Positions 34,241 through 45,729 of a stretch of 64,000 nt of DNA are shown here, one piece after another. Where the stretch lies: NCBI GenBank assembly GCA_907165065.1, contig OU015532.1, positions 48,092,839 through 48,156,838 on the forward strand, given 5' to 3'. This DNA comes from Caprimulgus europaeus. Its lineage: Eukaryota > Chordata > Aves > Caprimulgiformes > Caprimulgidae. Made by a program: the position numbers and the translations under genes. Each line of letters opens with the position of its first letter. Within the stretch, counting starts at the first letter, position 1. The notes under the pieces are model-generated. The model was not told the DNA's origin. It did no database searches and saw nothing but the letters and a program-made list of their open reading frames with translations.

Positions 34241-35997
34241 TGGTCTGAGCTGCTGGCTGTGGCTGGAACCATGGCACAAGCTAATTCGGATTCACTCTCA
34301 CTGCCTGACAGAAGTGACCTGACAAGCAGCCATGTCATTGCTGGTGACAGACAGCCCTGTTCTGTGCCATTCAACTTGGCTTTTTGCAGGAACAAGAACG
34401 TGCTGTTCCAAACGGTGCACTCGGCATCCTGGAACGGTGCCGCTGATCGGGGCACCAGGGCTGGCAGAAAAATGAGTTATTACACACAGACAGTGTCTTT
34501 GGCCATTTCTACAGTTTGAGGGAAAGACAGAGGCCCTCAGCCAAGTGGCTGCTTGGTCCTGGTGTTTCTGTAAGATTCAGGACCCTGCTGGATTCCAGCA
34601 CACAGACATGACCAGACTGTGCTGCTGGATCAAGTGCCAGCCAGCCCCATTCCTCAGGACGGTGAGGTGACAGGGGGTGAGAGGGTGCTGTGCCTGCACT
34701 GGGTCAGAACTCACGTTGTACTAGACAAAGACACACTAAAGGAAGGTTTTGCTCAAAACCAGAAACAGAAGCATGACTTATGATCATTATTTCTATAGGT
34801 CATCCATTTTTATCCCAAAATTGTTCATGAATAAATGGGAATTTTTTTAAAAGTGCTTTGCTTGGAAAATAAATTGTTTGCTAAATCATAAATATTTGGT
34901 CTTCTTCCCAGGAACAATCACCTGACTTCCTCAGATCAGAGGAGTAGTCCAGCTGCCCTTGGCTCATGCTCAAGTGCCTCATTTTATCAAACTGAACACC
35001 TATAAATTGTATTATAGCAATTATGAACACACCCATTAACAGATGGGGAGCTGAAATTTCATGACACAATCTGAAAACTAGACAGGCAGGAAACTTTACA
35101 GAAAGAGGGACAAGGAAGATAAAAACAAATCCCCATGCTGAAGACAGCGAGATGAACCCCTCCAGCACAGCCAGCCCTCCCTCACTCCACACACCGTGAT
35201 GCACCAGCTCATCACAGGTCCATGTCTCTAGAGAGCACCTGGTCACAATTTATCATGCCCTAATGTGCTTCCACAAGGCCTCAAAGGATGCTCTCCTTAC
35301 CAAGAGTGCTGGAATCCTGCCATTTCACCAGATTCCTACCTGCTGGCACACTGCTCTCACCTCCTTCACCCAACATCTCCCCGGCCAGATGCCTTCCTCT
35401 GTCCTCAAGCTCTCAGAGTGCAGCACCAAGTATGGTCGAATCACATTCTTTAGCACAAGTGTGGAGTGATTCCTACTTTAAACACATAAAACTGAGATCT
35501 CCAGGGTCACAGGGCAATTTCATTCACTCTTCACTCATCCTGGGGTAAAACACAAACCCAGGATGCAAAGACTCCCCCTGAACTGCCCAAGCCCTGCTTC
35601 CCTCTACCACAGGCAACCACCCCTGTCCAGACCAGGCTCCATCACAGACCAGTCATATTTTGCCTCTGTTTTTTTGACAGGAACAGGATTGTGCCATTCC
35701 AAGTTCTGCAAGCACAAGTCTGCTTCAGAGCCTCGCTTTTCCTGCAGTTAAAGAGTTTCTTCTGATTTCTAGCCCGTGTTCATCGCCAGTCTACCCTCTG
35801 CTGTTCCTGTGCCAAGTCTGTCTCCTGGCTTTAATTATGCCTTCCAACACACAGGGCAAACCCCTGTTGGCTTTACAGACTGCAATCACCCTGCCTCTTT
35901 GCCATCATTTTCCTACACAACACAAATCTCCTCCTCCCTTTGTATCACCTCTCACTAGAGCAAACCGACACTGAACGTATTTCTAAGCTCTTACTTC
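34241..35997. other. Non-coding stretch, G-poor in its right half
   Basis: An AT-rich patch lies at 34775-34910. From about 35260 the plus strand is poor in G and rich in C and T, continuing to about 37000. The minus-strand frame 34881-35246 contains a hydrophobic segment but no domain. No exon was supported. Confidence 0.42.
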
Positions 35998-36880
35998 TTG
36001 AGCTTGAGTGACCAGAGCTGCACTCTCGATTCCAAATACACCAGAGCTTTGACACCCCTTTCTGTGGGCTCAACAGATGGGATTGCATTCACCTTCTCCC
36101 CAGCAGCACCACATGGGCATCCATCTCGTGCTGCAAAACACACCCCAAGTTTTCAGAAAACACACTGCACAGGACAAGCCCTTCTCCACACTCCAATAAA
36201 TGGATCTGCAGATAAAGCAAGTGCAGCAAGTCTCATCTGGACCAAGCCACCAGCACCTTTTTCTGCCTCACTCCCCTCTAAATGATAAGCACAGTTTACA
36301 GCAAAGTGGATTATGTTTAATCCTTGGGTCAATAGCCTTGTACTCGGTACCATTCCTTTTCATAACATCCCTACTGCTTAATCTTCAAGGTCATCCCATT
36401 CTTCTGGCACAATATCTTGATCTTCTGTTTATTGATGTGCCTCATGACTTTGTGTCAGTACCAGAAAGCTATTAACTCTCTCCACTTTCTGAGACAAAGT
36501 CACTAACAGAAATATTAAACAAGATTGGTCCAAGACTGCTCCCTGATAAAGCCTCAATAACCTCCCCACAACCTCTCCTCCCTTTACCGTGTCACCTCCT
36601 GCCATCTCCCCGTTACCCAAGTGCTTGTGCTGCTTTGCAATCCCCGTCTTCTGTAGTTTATCTAACTTCCTGGGAAGCATGGCATCAAATTATTTCCATT
36701 TCTTACATTCCTTTGCCAAGGAGATCAGTTATTTAATTACTTAAAGGTATCATAAATTTGGCACAATCTCTGACAACCCTATGTTGCATTTTTTTTTTCT
36801 TCCTACTTTGCATTTATTATTGCTCATTCTCTGCTTCCCAGATTGGTCTGTAGTCCCCCTGTGTATGTACTGAGGTTAGA
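35998..36880 (-). mobile_element. Ancient CR1/L3-like LINE remnant
   Basis: The plus strand carries, in order, words that match the reverse complement of old amniote CR1/L3-type LINE 3' coding sequence: 'CAGAGCTGCACTCTCGATTC' (about 36011), 'CAAGGTCATCCCATTCTTCT' (about 36387), 'GACTTTGTGTCAG', 'AACAGAAATATTAAACAAGA' then 'TTGGTCCAAGACTGCTCCCT' (about 36504-36543), 'GGGAAGCATGGCATCAAATT', 'CAAGGAGATCAG' and 'TTTGGCACAATCT' (about 36756). These blocks occur in the spacing I recall for the family in turtles and birds. The copy is far more diverged than the other CR1 fragments here and has many breaks, so no protein is made. The identification rests on remembered family sequence. Confidence 0.7.
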
Positions 36881-38337
36881 TTAGCATGTGTGCCTGTCCC
36901 TGAGATTTCCTGTTCTTCAGCCAAGTGGTGTCAATTCAGCCTTCACACATTTATTTATTTAAAAAATCCTTATTTCTACACTAGGACTTCATGTACAAGT
37001 TGTAGCAGAATCCTGGAGAAGATACAGCCAACCCCTCAGGCGTGTCCACTGAACTCTGACCGTTCTGCATCCACCTTGAATGTGGTACCTGCCCCTCCTT
37101 CACACCTTGCAGCTACCTGTCAGCTCCCCTTTGCCCACCCCAGGGACTGAGCAAGGGTGGGAAGGTGTTGGTTTGGTCAGGTCCAACTGAATTGTCTTTC
37201 CTGATCAGAGAGGCAGAGCAGTTTTAGTGTTGGAGCTTCACCTACGTTACACTCAGTTGTAACCCATCCTGATTGCGTAGTGCATCTCCCCCCAGCCCCT
37301 CGCTCCTGCCTCACTTTGAAGTTAAACTTGATTGCAAGATCTTTTTTCTGTTATTTGCTTTACTTGCCTTTGCTTGGAGTCTAGCTCAAGCTGGTTTTTG
37401 ACAGTTCTTCCTTTCTCTCTAGGGAGCCATGCGATATCTCCCTCTTAGTTTTAAACTTTTGTGCTTATTTAAGCTGCCCCATTAATTTAGACCTGAGGCC
37501 TAAAAATTCTATTTCTGCTTTTTAGAACTTTTTAATGTCAAAAGTGGGAATCACCCTCTGGGATAAGAGAAGTGTTAAGGCTGAGATTCTCCAATGATCA
37601 CATTCACCATAGTTTCAACATCTATTCTGAACAAGACTTTTCCAGCTTAATTGCCCCAAAGACTGAGCAAAGCAGGTGAAACTCCCAGAACAAAACCCAT
37701 TCATGCTGCTTCACTCCTCATTAAGTATCACATTCTGATCTTGCTTCAGTCTTAGAAGTTGAACAGTCCATTGTCTCCATAAATTAACTGTTCCACTTTC
37801 TCTCAGTGGCTGAGGGCAAGCTCCACAATTATCTACCAAGTAGTACATTGGCTCACGTTAGAGGCAGTAATGCCTCTCAGGGATCCCACAGAATCCACAA
37901 CAAAACAAAAGATAAGGTCCAGGGACATTTTTTTACTAGTAAATACACATTGGAAGAGATGGGAAAAACGGAAGACAAAAGGTAACAGTTGTTGCTTGCT
38001 TATTAGCTCTGCTTAAGCATTTGGGAGCTCACACCCATTACCAGGGCTCATTAGCCATTTCCCTCCCAGGTACACTGGACAAATTGGGTAAGAGGTGTTG
38101 ATGTCAAAGCAAAATCCCTGCCCTCAGAGGGCTTCTGACACCACTGGAGCTGTGAGGCCTCCACTCAGCCAGAGAGCTTGGCCAACCCCTACAGCCACTG
38201 TCTACTGGGTGCTCTCAATGCAAAACCCAAGCGCTGGCAGCTCTCCATCACAGCTTCCAATGGGCAACAGCTCCAAGGTCCCAGAAAAGGCATCTGGCAC
38301 CCTGTGGTGCCCCAGGCTCTCAGCCTGCTCCTCATTC
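36881..38337. other. Non-coding stretch
   Basis: Little coding potential. From 37151 to about 38090 there is almost no frame of 60 codons on either strand. The old LINE may continue at the left edge. AT-rich but without obvious motif clusters. Confidence 0.42.
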
Positions 38338-38456
38338 TGTGTAGACATAGTGCTGAGGGACATGGGCTAGTCAGGGACTTGTCAGTATTGGGCTCATGGT
38401 TGGACTCGAGGAGCTTAAAGGGCTTTTCCCATCGAGGCTGTTCTGGCCTTCTGTGA
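38338..38456 (+). mobile_element. CR1 LINE 3' fragment
   Basis: The plus strand has 'TGTGTAGACATAGTGCTGAG', 'GGACATGGGCTAGTCAGGGA', 'TATTGGGCTCATGGTTGGAC' and 'TTAAAGGGCTTTTCCCATCG', ending at 'CTTCTGTGATCC'. It is the same subfamily as the minus-strand copy at 2812-3100, since both share the GTGTAGACA...GTGCTGAGGGACA arrangement. Confidence 0.93.
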
Positions 38457-40940
38457 TCCTTCAGGCTCCCCTGGAGCAGCAAATTCAGAGGAGATTATTT
38501 TGCAGCAGCAAATACCTCTTCTGACAACTCACATCATAGAGTAAGGAGGGCAGAAAAATTGAGCAGTACTTTTTTCCCCACTACTAAGCACCCAAGAAAT
38601 GTATTTAAGAAGTGAGGGAAGTGAGTAGCATTTCTATCTCAATGCAGGACACAGAGCTCCCTCTTCGCACGCCCTCAGAAGAGCAGGGAAAATGTGCCAC
38701 AGAAGCATATGGAGGGATTTCAGGACTCGAGTGCTTTCCATCTGGGACTAAATAAAAAAGCAGAACTGCAAAAAATTTTCCATTTCTAGACCAGACAACA
38801 AAATTACCCACCCCAGGGACAGGAGACGCCAGAGCGGAAAAGGTATCAGACTGAAACAGCCGGATTTACATCTCCATTTTTAATAACTATTGATCAAAAC
38901 AGAGCTGCAGCTCTATGTGACACAGCGAGCAGAGCACGCCTGCAGGTCAGCCAGGAAGAACAAGGGTCTGCCACAACAACAAATCCCACACAAAGCCCCA
39001 GCACGTTTGCAGGGACGAAGCCGAGATGCAGCCAGGCATCCCGGTCCTGACCGTGTCCACGGCTGCTCGCCCCAGCCCGCTCTGCTGCTCAGGAGACACC
39101 TGCACTCCAGCAGAGCTGGAAAAAACAGCTGGCAGCCAAACTCTGGCAATTCTACCATTACACTGGTCAAATCCAAACATTTCCCCAAAAACCCAAACAA
39201 AGCAAACCAAAATTCCCGCTGCAGTCAAGCGGACTCTCGGACAAACACGGCTAACCACGGTCTTCCCAACAGCGACTGTTCTCCTCTTGGACCTCTGGCT
39301 CATTTCTGGAAGCACTTCTATAATTAATACTAATGAATTAGAATTAATACTACCACTAAGACCGGACAGCTGCCTGGACAATACAGATGCCCACTCCCCT
39401 CCATTTGTAATGGGAACTGAGTTTATTGCCCCCTCTACCTCTTCCAGTGTAGACACGAAGTAGCAGATACTAACCATTCTAAATTTCCACCTAAAAAAAG
39501 CCAGTAAAGGGTAGTAGTTCCTCTAAGAGCTTATCCATAAGGGAATATTTCAAAACCAACTCAGAATCTGTGAGGCACAGCAGCTATTTTGCTCCCACTC
39601 CCCTTTCACGGGAAGGATTGCCCTTTGCAGTTCAGCCTCTGAAGTGATTATGCCTAAACCACACTACAGCCTTATCAGGGTGGAAAAAGGCACCAAACAT
39701 GGCAGGGGCAGAATAGCAGTTTCCAAACCGTGCTTCCCAGCCAGCTGTCTGCAGCAGCCAGCCTGAGGAGAAGCCTTTCTCCCCCATCACAAGTGTAAGC
39801 AGCAGCGGACCCCCTGGGTGCCCCCAGGAACTGCTGGCGTGTACCCACACACCAACACAGGGGTCAAATCAGCTCCTTCCAGGGGACACAGATTTCATTA
39901 CTTGGAAAGTGATAGAATCCAGTGGAGGTGAGTCCTTATTAGATGGAGTGGTCAAGTGAAACACGTTGTTTTATTCATGATGAGATCGTGACTGTATTAT
40001 CAAAAAAGCCTACAGGTCTCGACTCAGCATTCCCTAATCTGCTGCTCTGGTTCAGACCAGATCTCCTGTTCTTTGGTTTGCCAGCCTTTCTCTTTTCCAA
40101 CCTCTGAAAATGAAGCCCACCAGTCTGAGACCTGAACACTCACTTTGGTGACTCAGTGCTCAGGACCCTCACCTGAACCAGTCACAGTGTGAAGTCACAG
40201 ATATTTTGGGGCCAGCTAGATCTAACAGGGTAAAATGGCAACAGGACTCCTGCCTTCAGACTTACTCACTGAGACATGGTGAAAGAGGAGATGAAAAGGG
40301 CTAAGAAATTTGGGAATTAGGGCTTCCCATTCCAGTCCTTCCTGCAGCTTACCTCATGGGTGACCCTCAGCTGAACACGTAGCTCCTCAGTGCCACACTT
40401 TTCTTGGCTGGGAAGTGCGGGGAAGCTCAAGCACCTTACAGGCTCAGGGACACACAGCACAGCCCTGGTGGGTTTCCAGAACCCATGGAAAGCTCAGGGC
40501 TTCAAAAGACTTTGAAAGCATCAAGAAACAATGTGAGTGCACGGTATATAAAAGCCTGTATGTTTTCATTCAGTGGTGTGACAGACCCACTAGAGCTGGG
40601 GTCAAGTAGGAGAGCTGTGGAGACATTTAGCTTCCTCCCTTCAGCACTGAGGTCTGTGCAAGCCCTCTGGTCCCCTGTGCTTCTCCCCTTCCATACCCTG
40701 CACACACGCTCTACAGTCCCTATCAGCGCTTGGAAGTTCAGCGCTGTTTGAACTCCAAACATCTGCCACCAAGTTATCTCTGTCTCCCGGTTCACTGAGC
40801 AGAGATTCTGCTTCACTGAACCACAGAGTTTATCCACTGACAACAGGCTTCTCGTGGCAGTGTCAACCTTTTGCTTCTGTGAGGAGAAGCACCACAGCAC
40901 TCAGGGAAAACAAAAATAAAGGGGGTGGTTCTGATAAATA
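38457..40940. other. Non-coding stretch, no gene supported
   Basis: The longest frame is 38947-39477 (minus, 176 codons). It has no recognised domain and overlaps plus-strand frames of 145 codons, so it is treated as chance. A 20-bp-spaced direct repeat AATTAATACTA occurs at 39322 and 39342. No repeat family was seen. Confidence 0.42.
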
Positions 40941-41220
40941 CAGAATCACAGAGGTTGGAAAAGACCTTTAAGATCGACTCCAATCATAAACCAACACTAC
41001 CACCTCTAAACCACGTCCCTCAGCACTTCATCTACCTGTCTGTTAAATATCTCCAGGGATGGGCACTCCACCACCTCCCTGGGCAGCCCCTTCCAGTGCC
41101 TGAGAACCCTTTCAGTGAAAAAGCTTTTCCTCATATCCAATCCAAACCTCTCCTGACACAACTTGAGGCCACTTCCTCTTGTTCTATTGCTTATACGGAT
41201 AGCTCCTTCCCTTGTCCCAA
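40941..41220 (-). mobile_element. CR1 LINE fragment, well-preserved 3' end
   Basis: The plus strand reads the reverse complement of CR1: 'CAGAATCACAGAGGTTGGAA', 'AAGACCTTTAAGATCGACTC', 'CCTCAGCACTTCATCTACCT', 'CAGGGATGGGCACTCCACCA', 'CCTGGGCAGCCCCTTCCAGT', 'TGAGAACCCTTTCAGTGAA' and 'TTGAGGCCACTTCCTCTTGT'. About 280 bases of the 3' region remain. The 3' end is at 40941 and the element is on the minus strand. Confidence 0.96.
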
Positions 41221-42382
41221 AAAACCCAGACTCAGGGCAGGTATGTGGCACAGTAAGCAGTCCATTACATTGAGCCAGCTGCTGAATGACAGCAGAACAC
41301 CTATGGCATGGACAGATGTGCCCCTGTTGTATGTGCAAACTCATCAAGGTCGGTGCTGTCACAAGGAACCAGGCTGGTCACCAGTTTCTAGCCAGGAGGA
41401 AACTTCCCCCGCATGCAGGGGATTACACAAGCCCGAATCCACAGGCACACTTTTCCCCTGCTCCCTTGGCAGAGCAACAGGCACTCAGATAATGCTTTTA
41501 AGTGTCCATTTACTGATTTAAATTAGGGGAAAAAAAGAGAATCCAAAGTGCTTCTGACATCTGCATGAATGTGAAATGAATCCATCGTGAGTGGAGCTAT
41601 TACAATGAACAGCAAATGCATTGGCAATGGCAGGGTGTTTAAGAAGTAATGCATTGCTGGATCCCTTGGCTACAAAAGGGATAATAAGGAAATCAGTGCA
41701 TCACATGAATTTAGAGGAACTCAAGGCACTGGTGAGCTGCTGCTTCAAAGGCTCAGCACATAAATACAGTGCAGGTGGTTTTTCCACCTCTGAAGCTGAG
41801 CCATCCAGACCACTTCCCAGCACAGAAGTGTTCCCTGTAGGACACTCGTTACTGCTGTATCCAATCTAATCCTCAGACATCTGAAAAGAGGCTTTTGACC
41901 GTTCCCCTGGAAAATTGTACACAGCAGTCTCAGTTAAGGCTTGGAACACATGCCTGCAACTGAACCCAAACCTCCTCTTAATTTGTTCATTTGCAGTCAG
42001 GACTAGATCTGGAAGATGACTAAAGCACACGAGTTTCATTTCCACTGATACATCAAATCAGCCAGCAAAGAGCAAAGTCATCTCATGACAGCAAAGCACT
42101 GCTCACTACCTGGCTCACCTGAGTACAGAAAATGCACAGGGAGTGAATGAGTGTGTGGGCACAGAGTGGTGAGGCCAGAAACATCCCTGGGACAGGTTCC
42201 CAAAGCCTGTTTCACACAGACAGCCCCCAGCAGGGTTACGTGGAGCTGCTTTTTAAACTTGTCCTATAGACTGGACAAGAGCTAGAAACTTTTCTGTCCT
42301 TGAAAAGGGAAGAACCATCTCCTGGTACTTGTGAAAATCATGTTCCTGAGGATGCTTGGACAGCAAAAGCTGCTGTTGGTGG
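41221..42382. other. Non-coding stretch with an AT-rich patch at 41500-41720
   Basis: At about 41500-41720 there are motifs such as 'TTTACTGATTTAAATTAGGG', 'GCTATTACAATGAACAGC' and 'GTAATGCATTGCTGG', with no repeat signature, which makes this patch a weak enhancer candidate. The remainder is unremarkable. Confidence 0.35.
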
Positions 42383-42590
42383 CCCCAGCACTGGAGGCAG
42401 CACTGCAGGGGGGGTCTCAGGAGAGCGGAGCAGAGGGGCAGAATCCCCTCCCTGGCCCTGCTGCCCACGCTGCTCTGGGTGCAGCCCAGGACACGGTTAT
42501 TGGCTCTGTGCTGCCAGCGCTCGGTGCTGCCTCATGTGGAGCTTCTGGTCCCCCAGCACCCCAAGTCCTTCTCCAAGCTTCCCATGCCTC
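42383..42590 (-). mobile_element. CR1 LINE fragment (upstream of the 3' end)
   Basis: The plus strand carries the CR1 reverse-complement words 'CAGCACTGGAGGCAGCACTG', 'GGAGCGGAGCAGAGGGGCAG', 'AATCCCCTCCCTGGCCCTGC', 'GGTGCAGCCCAGGACACGGT' and 'CCCCAAGTCCTTCTCCAAGC'. This is a more 5' part of the LINE than the other fragments, so it is not the tail. Minus strand. Confidence 0.92.
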
Positions 42591-43199
42591 AGACGCTTCC
42601 AGAGGACGTTCACAAGTAGCACAGCAGAGGCAAAAGCAAAGCAGATGGTGGACAAAGCAGATGTGAGCAGAGCCAGGAAGGGGAAAGCTGCCTGGAAATG
42701 TTTTTAGCAGTGTCACTCTTGGGTTCACCCAAAACCACCCCACAGGGAGTGGAGGAAGCCTTGCACAACCAGAAAAAACACCTACATGGTGTCCCAGAAA
42801 GGCCTGGATGGTCACACACTGATAAAACTACAACCAAAGTGACAGCACACCGTGCCATTGCTCCGTGTCACCATTTCCCTCCCCGACAGCCCCACAGGTC
42901 ACACACCAGCAGAACCCACACGCCCCGGCCAGGGGTGCGGGTCTCCCTCCTAAGGAGCCGGAGCACCGCACAAACAGCCATTAATTAACCTCAGACGAGC
43001 TCTGGACAGTTATTAGGCAGGCCAGGAGAAGCAGAGGGTCACACTTACTGTCACGAGGGGCTCAGTGGCTGCTCTGCAGAGGGGTCCTGGTGAGCTACCT
43101 GCCTGCCCATCCTCAGCTGCTCCCACCGCTGCTCCGGGCTCCATCCCAAATCCCGAGGCTCCACCAGGGACAGACAGCACCCGGACAGAGGAAGGTGGG
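42591..43199. other. Non-coding stretch
   Basis: Unique-looking, moderately GC-rich, with overlapping frames that have no domain. 'GCCATTAATTAACCTC' occurs at about 42978-42993. Confidence 0.4.
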
Positions 43200-43560
43200 C
43201 ACAGGTTATCTACCAGCCATCAGGACATGAGTAAGCATCAGGTCTCCATCTTTTAACACAAAATCTACTCCTGTACACCCTTACCAGACAGAGATAATTT
43301 ATTTCCTTAGAACAAAAACTGGAGTATATCACCCCAGCAGCCTTCCGCACGGTGACCCCCACACTAATCTTATTAAGAGAGAGGTTACCGGGCTCTTTGT
43401 TGGTGAACAGCACATTAATGAGATCTCCTTGAAATAATCCCATCTCTAATATGCAGGGAAAATTACATTTTCCTGCGTAATTACTATGTCAGTCAAAAAC
43501 CCCAACTCCATCATTAATTGCTTTTCTCCAGATTCCAACAGCTTCTTGTCAAGCAGTAAA
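43200..43560. other. Strong candidate conserved non-coding element
   Basis: This 360-base repeat-free block contains 'CTAATCTTATTAAGAGAGAG' (about 43364-43383), 'CACATTAATGAGATC', 'CTCTAATATGCAGGG', the palindromic homeobox-type site GTAATTAC at 43477-43484 and CATTAATTGC at 43512-43521. The minus-strand frame 43210-43443 has no domain. The number of TAAT-class sites in a short block is higher than in its surroundings. Its function is inferred only from motifs. Confidence 0.42.
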
Positions 43561-44045
43561 ACTCCAGGAAGAGAAGGGGGAGAGAAACCCAGGCACTTCA
43601 TCTTGTTGAGTGAAACCAATGGCTTTGCCTGGCTAGAGGCTGTTGTTCTGACAGCAGGAGCTGCAGACATCCCAGCAGGTTGGTCAGAATGGGGTCACTT
43701 CGTCATGGTGCTTCGTTAGGGCACATCCTTCTGCTGCATCTCCTCCCTGTAACCTCTCCTGCCCAGGCCACCACAGCCACAGCCCTCGGGGCACCGCACT
43801 GGCACATAGAGCTCAGCCCAGCAGCAGCCCAGGAAGCCAAACCACCATCCCTGTGAGCCATCAGGTCTTGTAGACGAGAGAGAGCCAAGCCCAGTCACAT
43901 CTCAAGAGGGCTGGCTGAGGAGAAACTGCTGCTGCAGAGGGGAGCATGGTAAGTTGGAAGGTGACACCCTACACCAAGGACTGGGGCAACAACAAGGAGG
44001 GAGTTACAGGCTGTTTTCTTTTGGATAATACACAAAGAGACATGA
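43561..44045. other. Non-coding stretch
   Basis: No exon or repeat recognised before the LTR boundary at about 44046. Confidence 0.4.
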
Positions 44046-44540
44046 TGTAGTAGTTTAACTTGGCTGGCAGTGAAACACCACACAGCTGCTCACACACCCC
44101 TGACCTTCCCCCCACCACCACCCAGGGAACAGGGGAGAGAACTGGGGGGGTAAAGGTAAGGAGACTTGTAGGTTGAGATAAGAACAATTTTATAATTGAA
44201 ATAAATAAATCTAAAATAATAAAGATGATGATTATAACAATAAAATACATCAATGAGTGATGCACAGTGCAATTGCTCACCACCTGCCGACAGTGATCCC
44301 AGAGGAGCAAAGAAGAATCCTGACTCTACAACTGCAATCTTGGAAGAGCAAGCCTGAGTGATCCCTGAGAGAACCCCCAGCTTTCTGGTCAACTCTCATT
44401 AATATACTGACCATGATGTGATATGATACAGAATATCTCATTGTTGTATCCAAACACCAGTTGGAGTTTTGCTAATTACTACGCTTCCCCCCCTCCCAGT
44501 CCTTTGTACTTGCAAAGAAGCTGCAGAGACAGAGGACACC
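44046..44540 (-). mobile_element. LTR of an avian endogenous retrovirus (copy B)
   Basis: The plus strand starts TGTAGTAGTTTAACTTGGCT at 44046, the reverse complement of the LTR 3' end. It then runs through 'CACAGCTGCTCACACACC', 'GAGACTTGTAGGTTGAGATA', an AATAAT-rich stretch and 'CAGTGCAATTGCTCACCACC'. These are the same blocks, in reverse, as copy A at 12036-12606. Further right, 'TATGATACAGAATATCTCAT' belongs to the U3 part. The right boundary is approximate. There is no internal coding sequence. Confidence 0.85.
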
Positions 44541-44811
44541 AAGTCCCTCCTTGGGCACAACACCACCAGGTGCTGGTTCAGGTGCTAAAGAGGATGCACC
44601 TGGGTGAGAGTCCAGAGGTTTCTCAGCAGCCTTCAGCCAAACAAGCCTCCTCACCCAGGGGGCCTGACCCACCCACCAACTCCTGCCACAATATCCCATT
44701 TTATTATGTTACACAAGAAACAACTCTGGGAAGGGATGAGGAGAAGAAAACCCTGCACCAACAGGGTGACAAATGACCTTTCCTTTGTCCCTGGCCACCC
44801 AGCCTCTGGGT
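44541..44811. other. Spacer between two related LTRs
   Basis: About 270 bases separate copy B from copy C. It may include diverged 5' LTR sequence of copy B. It shows no retroviral coding motif, so an intact provirus between the LTRs is excluded. Confidence 0.45.
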
Positions 44812-45140
44812 GGTGGTGGTGGTGGCACTTGGCTGGCAACCAAACACAGCCGCTTGCTCACTTGGGGGGCAAGGGTAAGGAGACTCGTAGGGTGAGATAA
44901 GAACAATTTAGTAATTGAAATAAAATACAACTTAAAATAAAAATGATATGAAAATAATCAAAATAATCATAATATTAATAACAAAGTATGCAAATGAGTG
45001 ACACAGTGCAATTGCTCACCACCCACTGCCTGTTCTTGGACAACAATCCCAGAGGAGCAACAATCCCAAAAGAGCGAGAGCCAGAGCGAGCCCGAGAGCC
45101 CCCACAAGAGAGCCCCTCATTAATATAACCAAGAGTTAGC
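44812..45140 (-). mobile_element. LTR of an avian endogenous retrovirus (copy C, partial)
   Basis: After a short GGT run, the plus strand reads 'GGCACTTGGCTGGCAACCAA', 'GGAGACTCGTAGGGTGAGAT', 'AAGAACAATTTAGTAATTGA', an AT-rich tract and 'CAGTGCAATTGCTCACCACC'. It is closely similar to copy B and in the same orientation. Its 5' (right) part fades out after about 45140, so it is truncated or diverged there. Confidence 0.83.
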
Positions 45141-45729
45141 TGACTGAAGCACTTTGCTCTGACCTAGCTTTCTCTTTGATATATTTTCATTTTAATAGTT
45201 GAGTTGAGTTTTAGCAATAAATGATCAGGCATTCCATCCAAAAATAGTCAATACATCAGCTGGGAACTGAACACTGACAAGTTCAGGCAGATAAAATGAA
45301 AGTCCTTGGAGAGGGTCCTGGGTTTATTATTAATTTTATTTTTTTTTGCCAGAGATGTGATTGACTCTTCAAATGCCCAAGCAATTTTCATCACCATACC
45401 GTTTTCAGCCTCTGAATGCTGCTCGACCCACTTTGCACACAGATTACTGAAGAGCATTGTGCAGAGGCTCTTCCAGTGCGTGACCTGTCAGCATGGATGG
45501 GGCAGAAATCTGTAACGAGGTCTGACCCAGTTTAATTATTGGCCAGTGGACTCTCTTGATTTGAGTGGGTTTGGTTGAGGGGCTGTTCCTTTTAACAGGG
45601 CATCACTGAGTGATAGGTGGGCTGAGGGAATGAGGTCATGCAGACCACGCCAGAGGGATGGACCAAGCACTCCTGGGGTTTGCCCGTGGCAGAGAGGGCA
45701 GATTCACACTGGATAATTATTTATTTAAT
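45141..45729. other. Non-coding stretch
   Basis: AT-rich in its left half with a T-run near 45338-45348. No exon or repeat was recognised. Confidence 0.4.

Noticed and set aside
44046-45140. Intact provirus between LTR copies B and C
   Set aside because: The spacer is only about 270 bases and contains no retroviral coding sequence.
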